Source: Halioglobus sp. (GTDB taxonomy: Bacteria; Pseudomonadota; Gammaproteobacteria; Pseudomonadales; Halieaceae). Taken from it: a DNA stretch of 64,000 nucleotides. Shown one piece after another: positions 17,226 to 26,234 of the stretch. The position numbers were made by a program, and so were the translations under genes. The notes under the pieces are model-generated. The model worked only from the letters and a program-made list of their open reading frames with translations. It had not been told where the DNA came from and did no database searches. The DNA lies in NCBI GenBank assembly GCA_020443345.1, contig JAGRIH010000043.1, forward strand, positions 1 through 64,000, read 5' to 3'. The number at the start of each line of letters is the position of its first letter. Position 1 is the stretch's first letter.

Positions 17226-18200
17226 CTATATCTTTCTGGACAAGATCTCCGCAGCCAACTGCAGCGACGCATTGAGGGTTCCATCACCTGAAGCTATGTC
17301 AGGTTGCATCGCGGCTTTGAGTGCGGCGGCATCCTGTTCGGGGAGGAAGGTCTCGCATAGCTCATCGTTACTGGCCGCGTAGTAGGCGGCCAGCAGTTCG
17401 CGCACTTCCGTCGTGAAGGTGAAAGGCGGTAACTGCACAGGACTGTCCTGTATGGCTGACAGCATGCGCTGCTGCTGCGCCTTGTCGCGAGAGTAATGAT
17501 GGAAACAGGCCATCAACCGCGCGACTTGGACTGACGCACTGACGTTGAGATTGTCCAGCTCCAGATGACGTAGGGGCTCTGCATCGAAGCCAAGCTGCGC
17601 GATGAAATACGCCACCAGATTACTTTCGGTTTGCCGGTATAGCCTAACGATCAATTGCTCCTGGCCGAAAACTCTGGAAAACTTCTGGGTGAATCTCGTC
17701 CAGTCTGGCGATGCCATGCTTTTGCCTACGACTTCGTGAATACTGTTGTCGGACATCAGTTGGCGGACATGCTGCTGGAAATTCGAAATATGCCACGAAA
17801 GCTGGTCTCTGACGAACATGACCGGTTGCACCGTAAATTTCTCGTTGACGGCCCAATCACGGAATCGCACCAACCAATCCGGGGGCGCAAACAACAGATC
17901 TTCATGGGAGAGGACGATATTCTCCCTGTCAGCCAGCTCTTCGGACAGTGCGGCCAGAACCGATTCCGGATGAAACGCCCGGTAGGCCTCGGTATCGTTG
18001 CCAAAACGCATACTGTAGGCCAGCGGATTTGCATTGCCGGTGGAGATGAAGTGCCGATGTGGATATTCGAATCGGTCATTGAATCCGGCAGGATAGCACA
18101 GGCCGGTAGAGGCCAGAGCTGATCCGTGGCGCAGCAGGTTCATCTGAATGGTGGAAGTACCGGTCTTCGGGGCTCCGACGTGTAAGAAAAGCCGTTTCAT
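17226..18200 (-). CDS. Sulfotransferase-like protein 1
   Basis: P-loop sulfotransferase-fold protein of 324 residues; it probably transfers sulfate from PAPS to a glycan. The PAPS-binding loop is LFLHVGAPKTGTSTIQ at residues 4-19, and the 3'-phosphate motif is near FVRDQLSWHISNF. The start ATG 18200 lies 1 bp beyond the stop of the 1175-residue glycosyltransferase gene, so the two are translated together. The longer frame to 18299 overlaps that gene and has no homology. The 200 bp after the 3' end (17026-17225) contain no gene. It is one of five sulfotransferase homologues in the island. Confidence 0.85.
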   Translation of the reverse strand: MKRLFLHVGAPKTGTSTIQMNLLRHGSALASTGLCYPAGFNDRFEYPHRHFISTGNANPLAYSMRFGNDTEAYRAFHPESVLAALSEELADRENIVLSHEDLLFAPPDWLVRFRDWAVNEKFTVQPVMFVRDQLSWHISNFQQHVRQLMSDNSIHEVVGKSMASPDWTRFTQKFSRVFGQEQLIVRLYRQTESNLVAYFIAQLGFDAEPLRHLELDNLNVSASVQVARLMACFHHYSRDKAQQQRMLSAIQDSPVQLPPFTFTTEVRELLAAYYAASNDELCETFLPEQDAAALKAAMQPDIASGDGTLNASLQLAAEILSRKI

Positions 18201-18201
18201 A

Positions 18202-21200
18202 TCATGATTTTCCAAAAATATTGCCGAGGAACTGCCAATCGAGCGCCGGGACAGCAGTCGGTATCGGCTCGACCGCGCGCGGCTCGACAGCCACGTCAAA
18301 GCGCGCCCGACTCGAGGCGTCGTCCAGACTATCGGCGATCCTGTCTGGTGTTACGATATCGAGCGCGATGATGCGCTCGGATCGTTCTTGCATGTGCTTG
18401 CAGTGATAATTGTTGGTGATGGTAATGCAGCCACTGCTGGCCATCTCCAGCGGTGGATAACTCGGGTGCGGACTGACCATCAGCGAAAGGCCGATGGCCG
18501 CCTCGTTGAGGCGTTCGGCATAGCTCTCGAGAGATAACTTGCCGAGCACATCGGCATTTTCAAGCTCACTGATCAAGGATGGATCGAAGGACTCACCGAC
18601 GAAGTCGATGTGGAATGAGCAATTTTCTTCAGGATTCCTGCACTGCCAGATGCGCAGACCCTCAGTCAGTACGGGGAACAGATTGCGGCTGACACTCGGG
18701 CGACCATAAACGAGAATGCTGCGTCGCTTAATGGTTGGCTTGAGCAAGCGACCGATCTCGCGGTTGAGCGCGTAGGGCAGATGAGATGCGTGACTGAAAT
18801 GGTGGCGTTCACTCATGAAATTGGCCAGCTCTTCGGAGTTGAAAATAGCCACGGTGGATTCTTCGCGACCATAAGTTGCCTCGGCCATCACATATTTTTC
18901 CGACCAGGGATAGAATCCGGGCTCGAAATCCTGGATCAGGTAGATGACCGGCGCCGCCTGCCCGAACAATTCGCGCTGGCTGTCGTGAAGGCGAAAAGCG
19001 AGGTCGGCTGTCCACCACGCGGTGCAGAAAAACAGGTCGCTACTACGGAGGGCGACAGGCAGGTAGCGAGTGTTCTTCAGGTCGACGATGACATCTCCCT
19101 CGATATCGCGGTTCGGTGCAGTGAGCACAGCGGAGATTTCCAGGCGGGCGCTCAGTTCGGCGAGCGAGTCGGCATCCACGTCGTCGGAGGTGACAATTAC
19201 GCGCAGTTGCGGCCGTGGCGCTCCGAGTGTCTGTAACAGTTCACCGGCAAGTTGCACCGCGCTGGCGACGCCCCCGAAGATCTTCGCCGGCTGCAGTGTG
19301 GGTATGACAAGGTTGAGTCGCTGCGTTGTGAGCGTCGAGCGCGCGACGGTGACTGGGTAGATTTCACCGATTCGACGGTAGAAGGCAGGTGTCGGACCGA
19401 GGCTTCCTATGAGCCGGGGTACTGTGCTGCGCAACGCATAACTGATGCTTTTGATATCCAGTGCCATGGCGTCGCTCTCGCTATCCTGTTCAGTTGCAAT
19501 GACCTTCGCGTAACGGTAGCCGGCCCGCTCCGCTACCAGCAGCAGGCAGCGCTCAATGGCATGGGCCAGAGTGCCGTCGAGCTGCCCGTTTTCCGGTTCG
19601 AAGTCATCGTAGCCGAGGTCCAATTCGAACAGTGGCCGCAGTGCATCCACCCTGGCCCAGAACATGGTGCTGGTGGGAAACTCCAGCAATTGATCACAGG
19701 TCAGCGATACACCAAGCCGAGTCAGCAGATGCTTGGCGTGTTGAAAATCGAACCCCCAGTTGCGCAAACCCGCTACTTCATGAAAATGGTCCGAAAAGAC
19801 AATGCCGATGTCGCTTTCCATCAGTAGCTGGAGATTAGAGAGAATGATTTCGCGCGATCCTGCCAGATTCTGCAAAAGAAAGGGTCCCCACCCGGCGTAG
19901 CGCGCGTCGTGGCGCGACTTCTTGGTGTGTAGGTGCAAGACAACGTCACAATCCGCCAGCATCGTGGCGCCCTCGATAAGCAACGGCGCCACGTCCCGCC
20001 CCCGATTTGGAGTCTGACGGACATCGCCGCACAGCTTGTGCTGCGCGAGCATCGCCTCCAGTGCCGCACATTTCGCGGCGGTGTCGGTGGTCAGCAGCAA
20101 TCGTATGGCAATATTGAGACCGGCCAGCTGCTGCAGGATGGTGTCAGCCACATCCAGGTAAAAACAGTGGACAATGCCGAGGATTCGCAGTTTCGTGATC
20201 GCCGCACAGCGGCTGGTGCCAATGTCTGCGAAGGGAACATCAAAGATATGGGTTTGTGAACGGGCGGGATTGTAGGCCTGCAGAGCGCCTGAAGGGGTAA
20301 ATAGGTTGATGCCCGGGAAGGCGGCGACGGGTACGCCGCCATCAGTGGCTACAACCGGTGGTGGGGGCTTCATTCGCTGCTTGAGATGCTGTTGCAGTAG
20401 CCTGACCAGATCTGTGCCGAGCCGAGCTTGCAGTGCCGGATCGTCAGATGAAACTCTACCGGCGACGATCGCCTGCAACTTGAAAAAAGGGAAACCGCTA
20501 TCGAGTAAATCCTCCCAGTGGGATATGGTGGGATTGGTCTCGATGGAATCAAGATGCGGCATATCAAACAGCGCCGCAGCGTGATAGCCCTGTGCCCGGA
20601 AACGATCCGCCAGGTGAATCTCTACCTGATGAATCAAGTCGTGCTTGTCGAGATAGTAGGGGATATCGCGCAGGACAACCAGCGCATCTCTCTTTAGCGC
20701 GGGTTGTCTGATGGTAAAAAAATAACTCTGAAAGTGCTCTTGTACTTCCACATTGCGGGTCAGGAAGAGGATGTCGTCTTCGGCCGACTCGATCAGAGGT
20801 AGCAGTGGAGACCGACGTCCGGTAACGGTGACCACGCTGTCGTTGGTGAAAGTCACTGAGCGCGCGCGCTCCAGGCCACCCACGATTTCACAACTGTGGC
20901 GCCAGCCGCCAAAATCGAAGCCGATATTCTCACGCACGATCTGTATTGCCACCGGGGCGTCTCCGGGATCGACTGCGCTGGCAAAATTTCCTGAATTGAT
21001 GACCAGCACGATTTGAAAACCTTCGCGCTTGCGCAACGTCAGTTCGCGCAGTTGTAGTGGCGAGAGCTTACCCAGCGGACAGTAGGCCACATAAATCAGC
21101 ACGTGATCCGTCGCCAGGATGGGCTGGTACTTGTCGACCCTGAAATTGACACGTCGTTGAATACGTTGCTCTGTTGCAGGAGCATCTTTCACACATTGCT

Positions 21201-21729
21201 GTGGTGCAAGAGTACAAGTCGCCGCAAAATGCCAGCCGGGATTGATTCCCGCAGCCCCGACCTGCGGATGCTCTTCCAGGTAGTGTGCGTTACTGAATTC
21301 GGGGCCTGGATCGTGCGGGAATGGGGTTTTCTGCCGCAGGTAGTGGCACAGCGGACTGAGGCGACGTGCGCCATCAAGCACCTCGCGGATGTACCAGGAC
21401 GAATCAAATAAGGGATGTGGCTCCAGTCCCTGCTTCCAGCCGGTGCGCAAATAATGTGCCAGCGGATTGCTGACTTCTTGTTCCTCGTGCGCCGCCACTT
21501 GCGCCAGATAGAATGAGGTATCAAACAGCGGAAGCGGATTTCGGCCTTCCTCGCCACCGTGCAGCAGATAGTGGGAAAGGGGGTCCAGCCGAAACTGGCG
21601 GACGTCCTTGTAAGCCTCGATGTACCATTGAGCATCGAAGATCTGCGATGAGTTGATCAAGTGCCAGTCGGCGACAAACTGCCACCAGGCTCGCGGTTTG
21701 CGGAGAAGGATCGAGATCATGAGGTCCAT
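18202..21729 (-). CDS. Giant glycosyltransferase: repeat region + two RgpF-like domains + WsaF-like GT4
   Basis: An 1175-residue fusion. Residues ~25-150 hold three copies of a short unit with the pattern FDxxWY...PLxHYLxxGxxxGxxPxPLFD. Residues ~210-430 resemble rhamnan synthesis protein F (RgpF): LIYVAYCPLGKLSPLQ, RENIGFDFGGWRHS, FTNDSV. Residues ~510-760 carry the second RgpF-like domain (LGIVHCFYLDVAD, TPNRGRDVAPLL, LHLHTKKS, SDHFHEVAG, FPTSTMFWARV). The C-terminal ~370 residues are a GT-B domain like the rhamnosyltransferase WsaF (FGGVASAVQLA, LIQDFEPGFYPWSE, LVYGRPSVSRNLFP, VSPHPSYPPLEMASSG). Such proteins elongate rhamnose-containing chains. The gene precedes a sulfotransferase by 1 bp. 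Confident on domains, not on the sugar. Confidence 0.88.
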   Translation of the reverse strand: MDLMISILLRKPRAWWQFVADWHLINSSQIFDAQWYIEAYKDVRQFRLDPLSHYLLHGGEEGRNPLPLFDTSFYLAQVAAHEEQEVSNPLAHYLRTGWKQGLEPHPLFDSSWYIREVLDGARRLSPLCHYLRQKTPFPHDPGPEFSNAHYLEEHPQVGAAGINPGWHFAATCTLAPQQCVKDAPATEQRIQRRVNFRVDKYQPILATDHVLIYVAYCPLGKLSPLQLRELTLRKREGFQIVLVINSGNFASAVDPGDAPVAIQIVRENIGFDFGGWRHSCEIVGGLERARSVTFTNDSVVTVTGRRSPLLPLIESAEDDILFLTRNVEVQEHFQSYFFTIRQPALKRDALVVLRDIPYYLDKHDLIHQVEIHLADRFRAQGYHAAALFDMPHLDSIETNPTISHWEDLLDSGFPFFKLQAIVAGRVSSDDPALQARLGTDLVRLLQQHLKQRMKPPPPVVATDGGVPVAAFPGINLFTPSGALQAYNPARSQTHIFDVPFADIGTSRCAAITKLRILGIVHCFYLDVADTILQQLAGLNIAIRLLLTTDTAAKCAALEAMLAQHKLCGDVRQTPNRGRDVAPLLIEGATMLADCDVVLHLHTKKSRHDARYAGWGPFLLQNLAGSREIILSNLQLLMESDIGIVFSDHFHEVAGLRNWGFDFQHAKHLLTRLGVSLTCDQLLEFPTSTMFWARVDALRPLFELDLGYDDFEPENGQLDGTLAHAIERCLLLVAERAGYRYAKVIATEQDSESDAMALDIKSISYALRSTVPRLIGSLGPTPAFYRRIGEIYPVTVARSTLTTQRLNLVIPTLQPAKIFGGVASAVQLAGELLQTLGAPRPQLRVIVTSDDVDADSLAELSARLEISAVLTAPNRDIEGDVIVDLKNTRYLPVALRSSDLFFCTAWWTADLAFRLHDSQRELFGQAAPVIYLIQDFEPGFYPWSEKYVMAEATYGREESTVAIFNSEELANFMSERHHFSHASHLPYALNREIGRLLKPTIKRRSILVYGRPSVSRNLFPVLTEGLRIWQCRNPEENCSFHIDFVGESFDPSLISELENADVLGKLSLESYAERLNEAAIGLSLMVSPHPSYPPLEMASSGCITITNNYHCKHMQERSERIIALDIVTPDRIADSLDDASSRARFDVAVEPRAVEPIPTAVPALDWQFLGNIFGKS

Positions 21730-21857
21730 GCTGTTATGTGTTACTGTTCCCAGCCGGGCACAATATGTACTCCGGTGGTATCCACGCCGGCCAGACTCCG
21801 ACTGACTACTGCGCCGAAAACAACGCCAGGCTGTGAAAAGTTCTAGTGTACAGCACT

Positions 21858-22613
21858 CTAATCGTCCATGCGATTGCGCATTTGACGGAATATTTCGCGC
21901 GCCGCGCAGTATAGCTCGATATCTTCGCGGTTGTGTGCGGCGAGAAACGCAAGCAGCTCGCGGGAGAGTTCGCTCCCCTGTCGGCGGCCGGCATTGTCGT
22001 GCCGGACTCCCTTGAGCCCGAGATCGAAGACATAGTTACACAGTGCTATCGATGCGCTGTAACACTCGGTAATACCGATGAATTCGAAATCCTGCAGGTT
22101 GCCGAGCGCACTGGCCAGACGGCCCTCGGGATGCGGTTTGCTGCACAGCAAGCGCGTCTGCAGATTGTCGACCTGCGGGTTGGGGCGCTGCGCCGGCAGC
22201 CCTGCGATTACTTCTAAACTCATGCCGCGGTACTGTGGACTTCTGGCTCGTGCATGCTCGAGATACGAAATCGATCGGGCGATCGGTTCGCGCAGGAAGA
22301 CGCTGCGCGGCACACCGGGCAAAAGCAGTTTCAGCAGTGCATAGGGGTAGTGGCCGGTAACCGCGCGAAGCTGCGGATATACTCCCGGCAGGTCGCGCTT
22401 GAAACTCGCAATATCGGGATAGTGTTGGCGATAGCGCCGTCGCAGGTACCAACGGCCCGGAAATACCGCTTTCTTTCCGAAACATTCCTCCAACTCGTTA
22501 CGGAACGACGTGCCGGCGGTTTTTGGTATATGGACGAACAGTAGCGGTCCGGAGCTGGGGATGCCGCTCTTTGGGTCGCGCCGCTCCAGGGTCCCGGGGG
22601 AGAAACTAGCCAT
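21858..22613 (-). CDS. Sulfotransferase-like protein 2
   Basis: A 251-residue sulfotransferase-family protein with the P-loop LLFVHIPKTAGTSFRNELE near residue 25 and the second PAPS motif VFLREPIARSISYLEHA. The HIPKTAGTS version is that of the sulfotransferase-2-like family (chondroitin/heparan 2-O type), so a glycan is the expected acceptor. The start is uncertain: ATG 22613 is taken, and an open frame extends to GTG 22664. The gene is minus strand, with 128 bp of empty sequence before the 1175-residue fusion gene and 130 bp to the membrane gene upstream. Confidence 0.82.
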   Translation of the reverse strand: MASFSPGTLERRDPKSGIPSSGPLLFVHIPKTAGTSFRNELEECFGKKAVFPGRWYLRRRYRQHYPDIASFKRDLPGVYPQLRAVTGHYPYALLKLLLPGVPRSVFLREPIARSISYLEHARARSPQYRGMSLEVIAGLPAQRPNPQVDNLQTRLLCSKPHPEGRLASALGNLQDFEFIGITECYSASIALCNYVFDLGLKGVRHDNAGRRQGSELSRELLAFLAAHNREDIELYCAAREIFRQMRNRMDD

Positions 22614-22743
22614 TCCATGGACCTGGTACGATGATTTTGGCCGCAATAAGTGGATAGTGCACAAAGTCTCGCACAGGTATGGCGCTGCTTAAAGTCCAAT
22701 AGTTCAACTTTGAGATTTGACAGTCCCAATTTGTCTTGTTGAT

Positions 22744-23118
22744 TTAAAACGTATCATTGCTCTCATCTGCAAGCTCTTGGGACTTTTTCAGTTTTCGCAG
22801 CTCCGCCTCGAGCATCGCCACGCGCTGTATCAGGCGCTGATTGCGCACCTCGATATGGGAGTGCTCGATGTCCATCAGCAGTATTTTGATGACCAGCAGC
22901 GCGATACCCAGAGTCAGTGCCAGTATGGGGGGGTAAGCCACGCCCAACTGCCTGGCGATGTAGTCGATGATATCGGGGGAGAAGCCCAGCAGGGCAAAAC
23001 CCAGGGCCACCATGATCCAACCGAAACCGTGCTGCGCGTGCAGGTTGTCCCTGCGCATCAGCACGAAAATAACCGTGGCTACCAGTAGGCCGATGGCACC
23101 TGTTACGAGCGATACCAC
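22744..23118 (-). CDS. DUF2304 membrane protein
   Basis: A 124-residue protein with three hydrophobic segments (LVTGAIGLLVATVIFVLM, WIMVALGFALLGF, ILALTLGIALLVIKILLM) and a C-terminal helical, charged tail (VAMLEAELRKLKKS). DUF2304 proteins are commonly encoded next to a dolichol-phosphate-mannose-synthase-like GT2, as here, and are thought to work with it in making or flipping polyprenyl-phosphate sugars. GTG 23118 is the likely start, 4 bp after the stop of the upstream GT2. The longer frame lies inside that gene. Function of the family is not established. Confidence 0.8.
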   Translation of the reverse strand: MVSLVTGAIGLLVATVIFVLMRRDNLHAQHGFGWIMVALGFALLGFSPDIIDYIARQLGVAYPPILALTLGIALLVIKILLMDIEHSHIEVRNQRLIQRVAMLEAELRKLKKSQELADESNDTF

Positions 23119-23122
23119 ACGC

Positions 23123-23860
23123 TCACCGCACCGGTTGCGGGTGGTGGTATCTACGCGCCAGCCGCCGCTTGGAGAGGCCCAGCGCGAGGGTGACGCACAT
23201 GTAGTAAACAACCATCAGCCAGGAGTGGAATACGCGCGATTTGCCATTCGTGCGCGCTTGCATAGCAACTTTCACGTCGACGATTCTAAGCCCCTTGGAC
23301 TGCAGTAACAGCAAAACCCCAATATCCTGATAATCCAGTAGTGTGGCGCGCCAGCCGGCCAACTGGCGTATGGCCCTGCGGTTGTATACCCGAAATCCCG
23401 AGGTAATGTCCTCCAGCGCAAGACCCGATGTCCGTTTCATTATCACCCAGGCGATTCTGCGCAGAAGCGACCCGCGGCGGGTACAGGCACCGATGGCGAC
23501 ATCGGCAGCACCCTGTACTACCGGGAGCATGAGCGCCTCCAGGGAGGCGGCTTTGTGCTGGCCATCCGCATCCATGCTGACAGCCACCTCATAGCCCTTG
23601 CGCAAAGCGTAACGCAGGCCGGTTTGGGTGGCGCTCCAGGCGCCGAGCTGTACGGCGAGTGGAATGACCGTGGCGCCGGCCAGCAGGGCTCTGGCTGCGG
23701 TGTCGTCCGTGCTCGCATCGTCAACCACCACCACGGGGAAATCACAGTGCGCTCGGATCTGGTCGATAACGTCGGCAATGACATCACTTTCGTTAAATGC
23801 GGGGATGATGATGACAGTTGTATGCCGGGGTTGTTCGCTGTCAGATGTGCCTGGTGTCAC
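23123..23860 (-). CDS. Dpm1/ArnC-like family 2 glycosyltransferase
   Basis: A 245-residue GT2 of the polyprenyl-phosphate sugar synthase kind: TTVIIIPAFNESDVIADVI, VVVVDDASTDDT, VSMDADGQHKAASLE (DAD metal site), LEDITSGFRVYNRRA and a short hydrophobic C-terminal segment. It probably transfers a sugar from a nucleotide to undecaprenyl phosphate, which feeds a periplasmic or late glycosylation step. The DUF2304 gene begins 4 bp after its stop, and the upstream GT4 gene ends 11 bp before its start, so three genes form a tight minus-strand group. Confidence 0.9.
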   Translation of the reverse strand: MTPGTSDSEQPRHTTVIIIPAFNESDVIADVIDQIRAHCDFPVVVVDDASTDDTAARALLAGATVIPLAVQLGAWSATQTGLRYALRKGYEVAVSMDADGQHKAASLEALMLPVVQGAADVAIGACTRRGSLLRRIAWVIMKRTSGLALEDITSGFRVYNRRAIRQLAGWRATLLDYQDIGVLLLLQSKGLRIVDVKVAMQARTNGKSRVFHSWLMVVYYMCVTLALGLSKRRLARRYHHPQPVR

Positions 23861-23871
23861 CGTTTGGCCCG

Positions 23872-25053
23872 TTACTGGTTGCCCGTGGCGGTCCGCAAAA
23901 CTAGCTCATAGAGCTCGGACACACCGCTTGCGGATTTGTCGATGTGAAACAGCCGATCAAATCTCTGTCGGCCGTTTTTGCCAAGATGCGCGATTCTATC
24001 ACGATTTTGGTGCAGTTTTCGCATGGAATCCGCCAGCGCATCGATGTTTTCAGGCGGCACATGCAAGCCCGTGATTCCGTCGTCGACCACCCACCCCATG
24101 CCGGAGCCGGGTACATTGCTGACCAGAGTAGCCTTGCCGCAGTACATGGCTTCCAGCAAAACCATACCGAAGGCCTCGGTGCGCTCTATTGAGGGCAGGC
24201 ACAGGCAATCACACTGTGCGAACTGCTGTGCCAACTGAGTATCTGGCAGTCTGCCGTGAAAGAACACGCGATTATCCAAGTCTAACTCCCGGACCAGAGC
24301 CCTTAACTTTGGCTCCTGATCGCCCTCGCCGACAAGGTGTATTTCCGCGCTCGCACACCGTTTGGCTGCTCGAATCAGGTATTCGAAGCCCTTGTAGTAG
24401 GTGAGGCGGCCGACGGCGAGAATGCGCAGCGGTGAATTGATTGTCTGTTGACTGGTTTGCCGTTGACCGGGGGGCGGCAGTCTGGCGGGGTCCAGGCCCA
24501 GTGGAATCACATGACTCTTCTCGCGAAATTCCCGCAGGGGAACACTGGATGCCAGGTAGGGAGGTGAACTGGCGATTATTGCCTGGCAACGCTTTAGCAT
24601 CGCCCGTTCCAGCAAATGGTAGACGCGGTGGAACACGCGCAAGCCCAGGCTGTGCCGGGAGGCCGGAACATCGGCGTGCCACTGGATTACCCAGGGAATG
24701 TTTTTTGCCCGCGGCAGCAGCAGAACCCAGAAGACGGACGGGTTGGGCATGTGCAGGTGCAGGATGTCGGGCTGCGTGCGCTTGAGTATTCTTCTGAGCA
24801 GCCAGGGGAAGATGGGGCTGATGGGGGTGAACAGGAGTGTCGCCCATACCGCTGCCCGTGTAATCGGCAGTTGCTGATCACCCACCGGGTAGCTGCCTGT
24901 CTCGGTGTGAAAACCCGTGGCGGACTGGTGTACCAGCGCCTCGACATCGAGGTTCTGTCTTGCCTGCGCCGCCATCAAATCGCGCAAATACGTCTCCATC
25001 CCGCCGGTGTGGGGGGGGAAATACTTGCTAAGATGCAGGACTTTCAAATCCAC
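23872..25053 (-). CDS. Family 4 glycosyltransferase
   Basis: A 393-residue GT-B retaining glycosyltransferase. The N-terminal domain starts KVLHLSKYFPPHTGGMETYLRDL, and the donor domain carries ILAVGRLTYYKGFEYLIRAA, VFFHGRLPDTQL and the E-x7-E motif in EAFGMVLLEAMYCGKA. The start is GTG 25053 or TTG 25047; a G-rich stretch AAGGGG just before makes TTG 25047 possible. It heads the three-gene group with the Dpm1-like GT2 and DUF2304 genes. Upstream lies the MITE-like element, less than 40 bp from the start, so the promoter may be inside or beyond that element. Confidence 0.92.
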   Translation of the reverse strand: MDLKVLHLSKYFPPHTGGMETYLRDLMAAQARQNLDVEALVHQSATGFHTETGSYPVGDQQLPITRAAVWATLLFTPISPIFPWLLRRILKRTQPDILHLHMPNPSVFWVLLLPRAKNIPWVIQWHADVPASRHSLGLRVFHRVYHLLERAMLKRCQAIIASSPPYLASSVPLREFREKSHVIPLGLDPARLPPPGQRQTSQQTINSPLRILAVGRLTYYKGFEYLIRAAKRCASAEIHLVGEGDQEPKLRALVRELDLDNRVFFHGRLPDTQLAQQFAQCDCLCLPSIERTEAFGMVLLEAMYCGKATLVSNVPGSGMGWVVDDGITGLHVPPENIDALADSMRKLHQNRDRIAHLGKNGRQRFDRLFHIDKSASGVSELYELVLRTATGNQ

Positions 25054-25091
25054 CCCTTTTTCTTCGGTACATCCGCCCCCTGGGGCTGGGT

Positions 25092-25260
25092 CTAGGAGCC
25101 TGTCGGACTCAGGATGATTCTACTGCGGCAGCGGGAAATCGGTCTATTTTTCCGCGTATTTTCGTTACATAGGCACCACTATGCGCCTCAAATACGCGAA
25201 CAACTATCCTCGATTTCCCACTCACCTCGTGACGAACCCCTAAGTCCGACAGGCTACTAG
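25092..25260. mobile_element. MITE-like element with 18-bp terminal inverted repeats
   Basis: CTAGGAGCCTGTCGGACT (25092-25109) and AGTCCGACAGGCTACTAG (25243-25260) are inverted repeats with one mismatch in 18. The 169-bp element has no coding capacity. The interior is itself a nested palindrome: GGGAAATCG (from 25133) pairs with CGATTTCCC (to 25219), and CGCGTATTT pairs with AAATACGCG, so the whole transcript would fold into one long hairpin. These are the features of a non-autonomous miniature transposon. The CTAG at each end may contain a TA or CTAG target duplication. No related transposase gene is in the window. Confidence 0.75.
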
Positions 25261-25411
25261 GGGCAGACAATTCTGCCCCGGGCCTGTGCAGCAGCCGGAA
25301 TACCTTGCGACAACGGCGAAGCACGCTCGGTCGCGTACGACGCCGAGCGGGCCGCCGAGTCACCTTGTAAGATCGTGAATCGCTGACAGGAGTCCGATGG
25401 CTGAGCTCCCC

Positions 25412-26233
25412 TCAAGATCCGGGGCCGGGACTGTGCTGCGAATCCATCTGTCCATTCCGGGCAAAGTTCGCGCCAATCAGCGCCTTCAGCAGCATCCAGA
25501 CAAACAGAGTATTGGTGACCAGATAGCGCCGCCAGAGCCTGCGGGGCTCCTGCTTGACCCGGTACAGCCACTCCAGGCCCAGTTTCTGCCAGCGCTCCGG
25601 TGCCCGCTCCACCTTGCCGGCCATGACATCGAATGAACCGCCGACGCCATGTACGACAGGAACATTCATGACATCCATCCATTTCGCCATAAACGACTCT
25701 TTTTTCGGGGATGTCATGGCCACGAACAGAATATCCGCCTGCGCACTGCCGATCTCGTGGGCAACCGCACTCTCCTCCTGTCCCGAAAAATAGCCGTTTC
25801 TTCGGCCAGCAAGAATTACCCCGGGGTAATGCTGTGCGATTTTATGCGCCACGTCCCTCGATATCTCCTCCGTTGCCCCCAGACAAAATACACGGTAATT
25901 TTTCTCGCTGGCAAGGCGTAGCATCGCAAACATCAAATCGATGCCCGCGACTCGTTCAGGTAGCGGCCGGCGCAATACCTTGCCGGCGAGTACTATTGCC
26001 GCACCATCTGCGAGGATGATATCGGAACTCAACACATCCTCACCCAGCAAGGGGTCCCGCCTCATATTGACTACCTTGGCGGCATTGACCACACCTATGT
26101 GCAGTTGATCTTTCCCGGAAATAGTACGATCCACCATGTCAATGACCTCAGTCAATCTCACGGCGGCAACGGGCACCCCCAGAATATCGACCCTGGGGCA
26201 ATTCCTCACCATGTCATCGGCGCTGCCATTCAC
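25412..26233 (-). CDS. WecG/TagA/CpsF family glycosyltransferase (GT26)
   Basis: A 273-residue member of the family that adds the second sugar (N-acetylmannosamine or its uronate, or glucose) to an undecaprenyl-linked first sugar. Motifs: VDILGVPVAAVRLTEVID, VNAAKVVNMRRDPLL, ILADGAAIVLAGKVL, RVAGIDLM, FCLGATEEISRDVA and the late GVGGSFDVMAGKVERAPERWQKLGLEWLYR. GTG 26233 gives 273 residues; ATG 26212 is an equally good start. It begins 1 bp after the stop of the NodB-fold gene upstream. The MITE stands just downstream. The 3' part lacks a clear membrane helix, as usual. Confidence 0.93.
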   Translation of the reverse strand: MNGSADDMVRNCPRVDILGVPVAAVRLTEVIDMVDRTISGKDQLHIGVVNAAKVVNMRRDPLLGEDVLSSDIILADGAAIVLAGKVLRRPLPERVAGIDLMFAMLRLASEKNYRVFCLGATEEISRDVAHKIAQHYPGVILAGRRNGYFSGQEESAVAHEIGSAQADILFVAMTSPKKESFMAKWMDVMNVPVVHGVGGSFDVMAGKVERAPERWQKLGLEWLYRVKQEPRRLWRRYLVTNTLFVWMLLKALIGANFARNGQMDSQHSPGPGS

Positions 26234-26234
26234 G

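Noticed and set aside
25109-25363. 84-codon frame across the MITE
   Set aside because: Translation of the palindromic element and flanking spacer; no homology.
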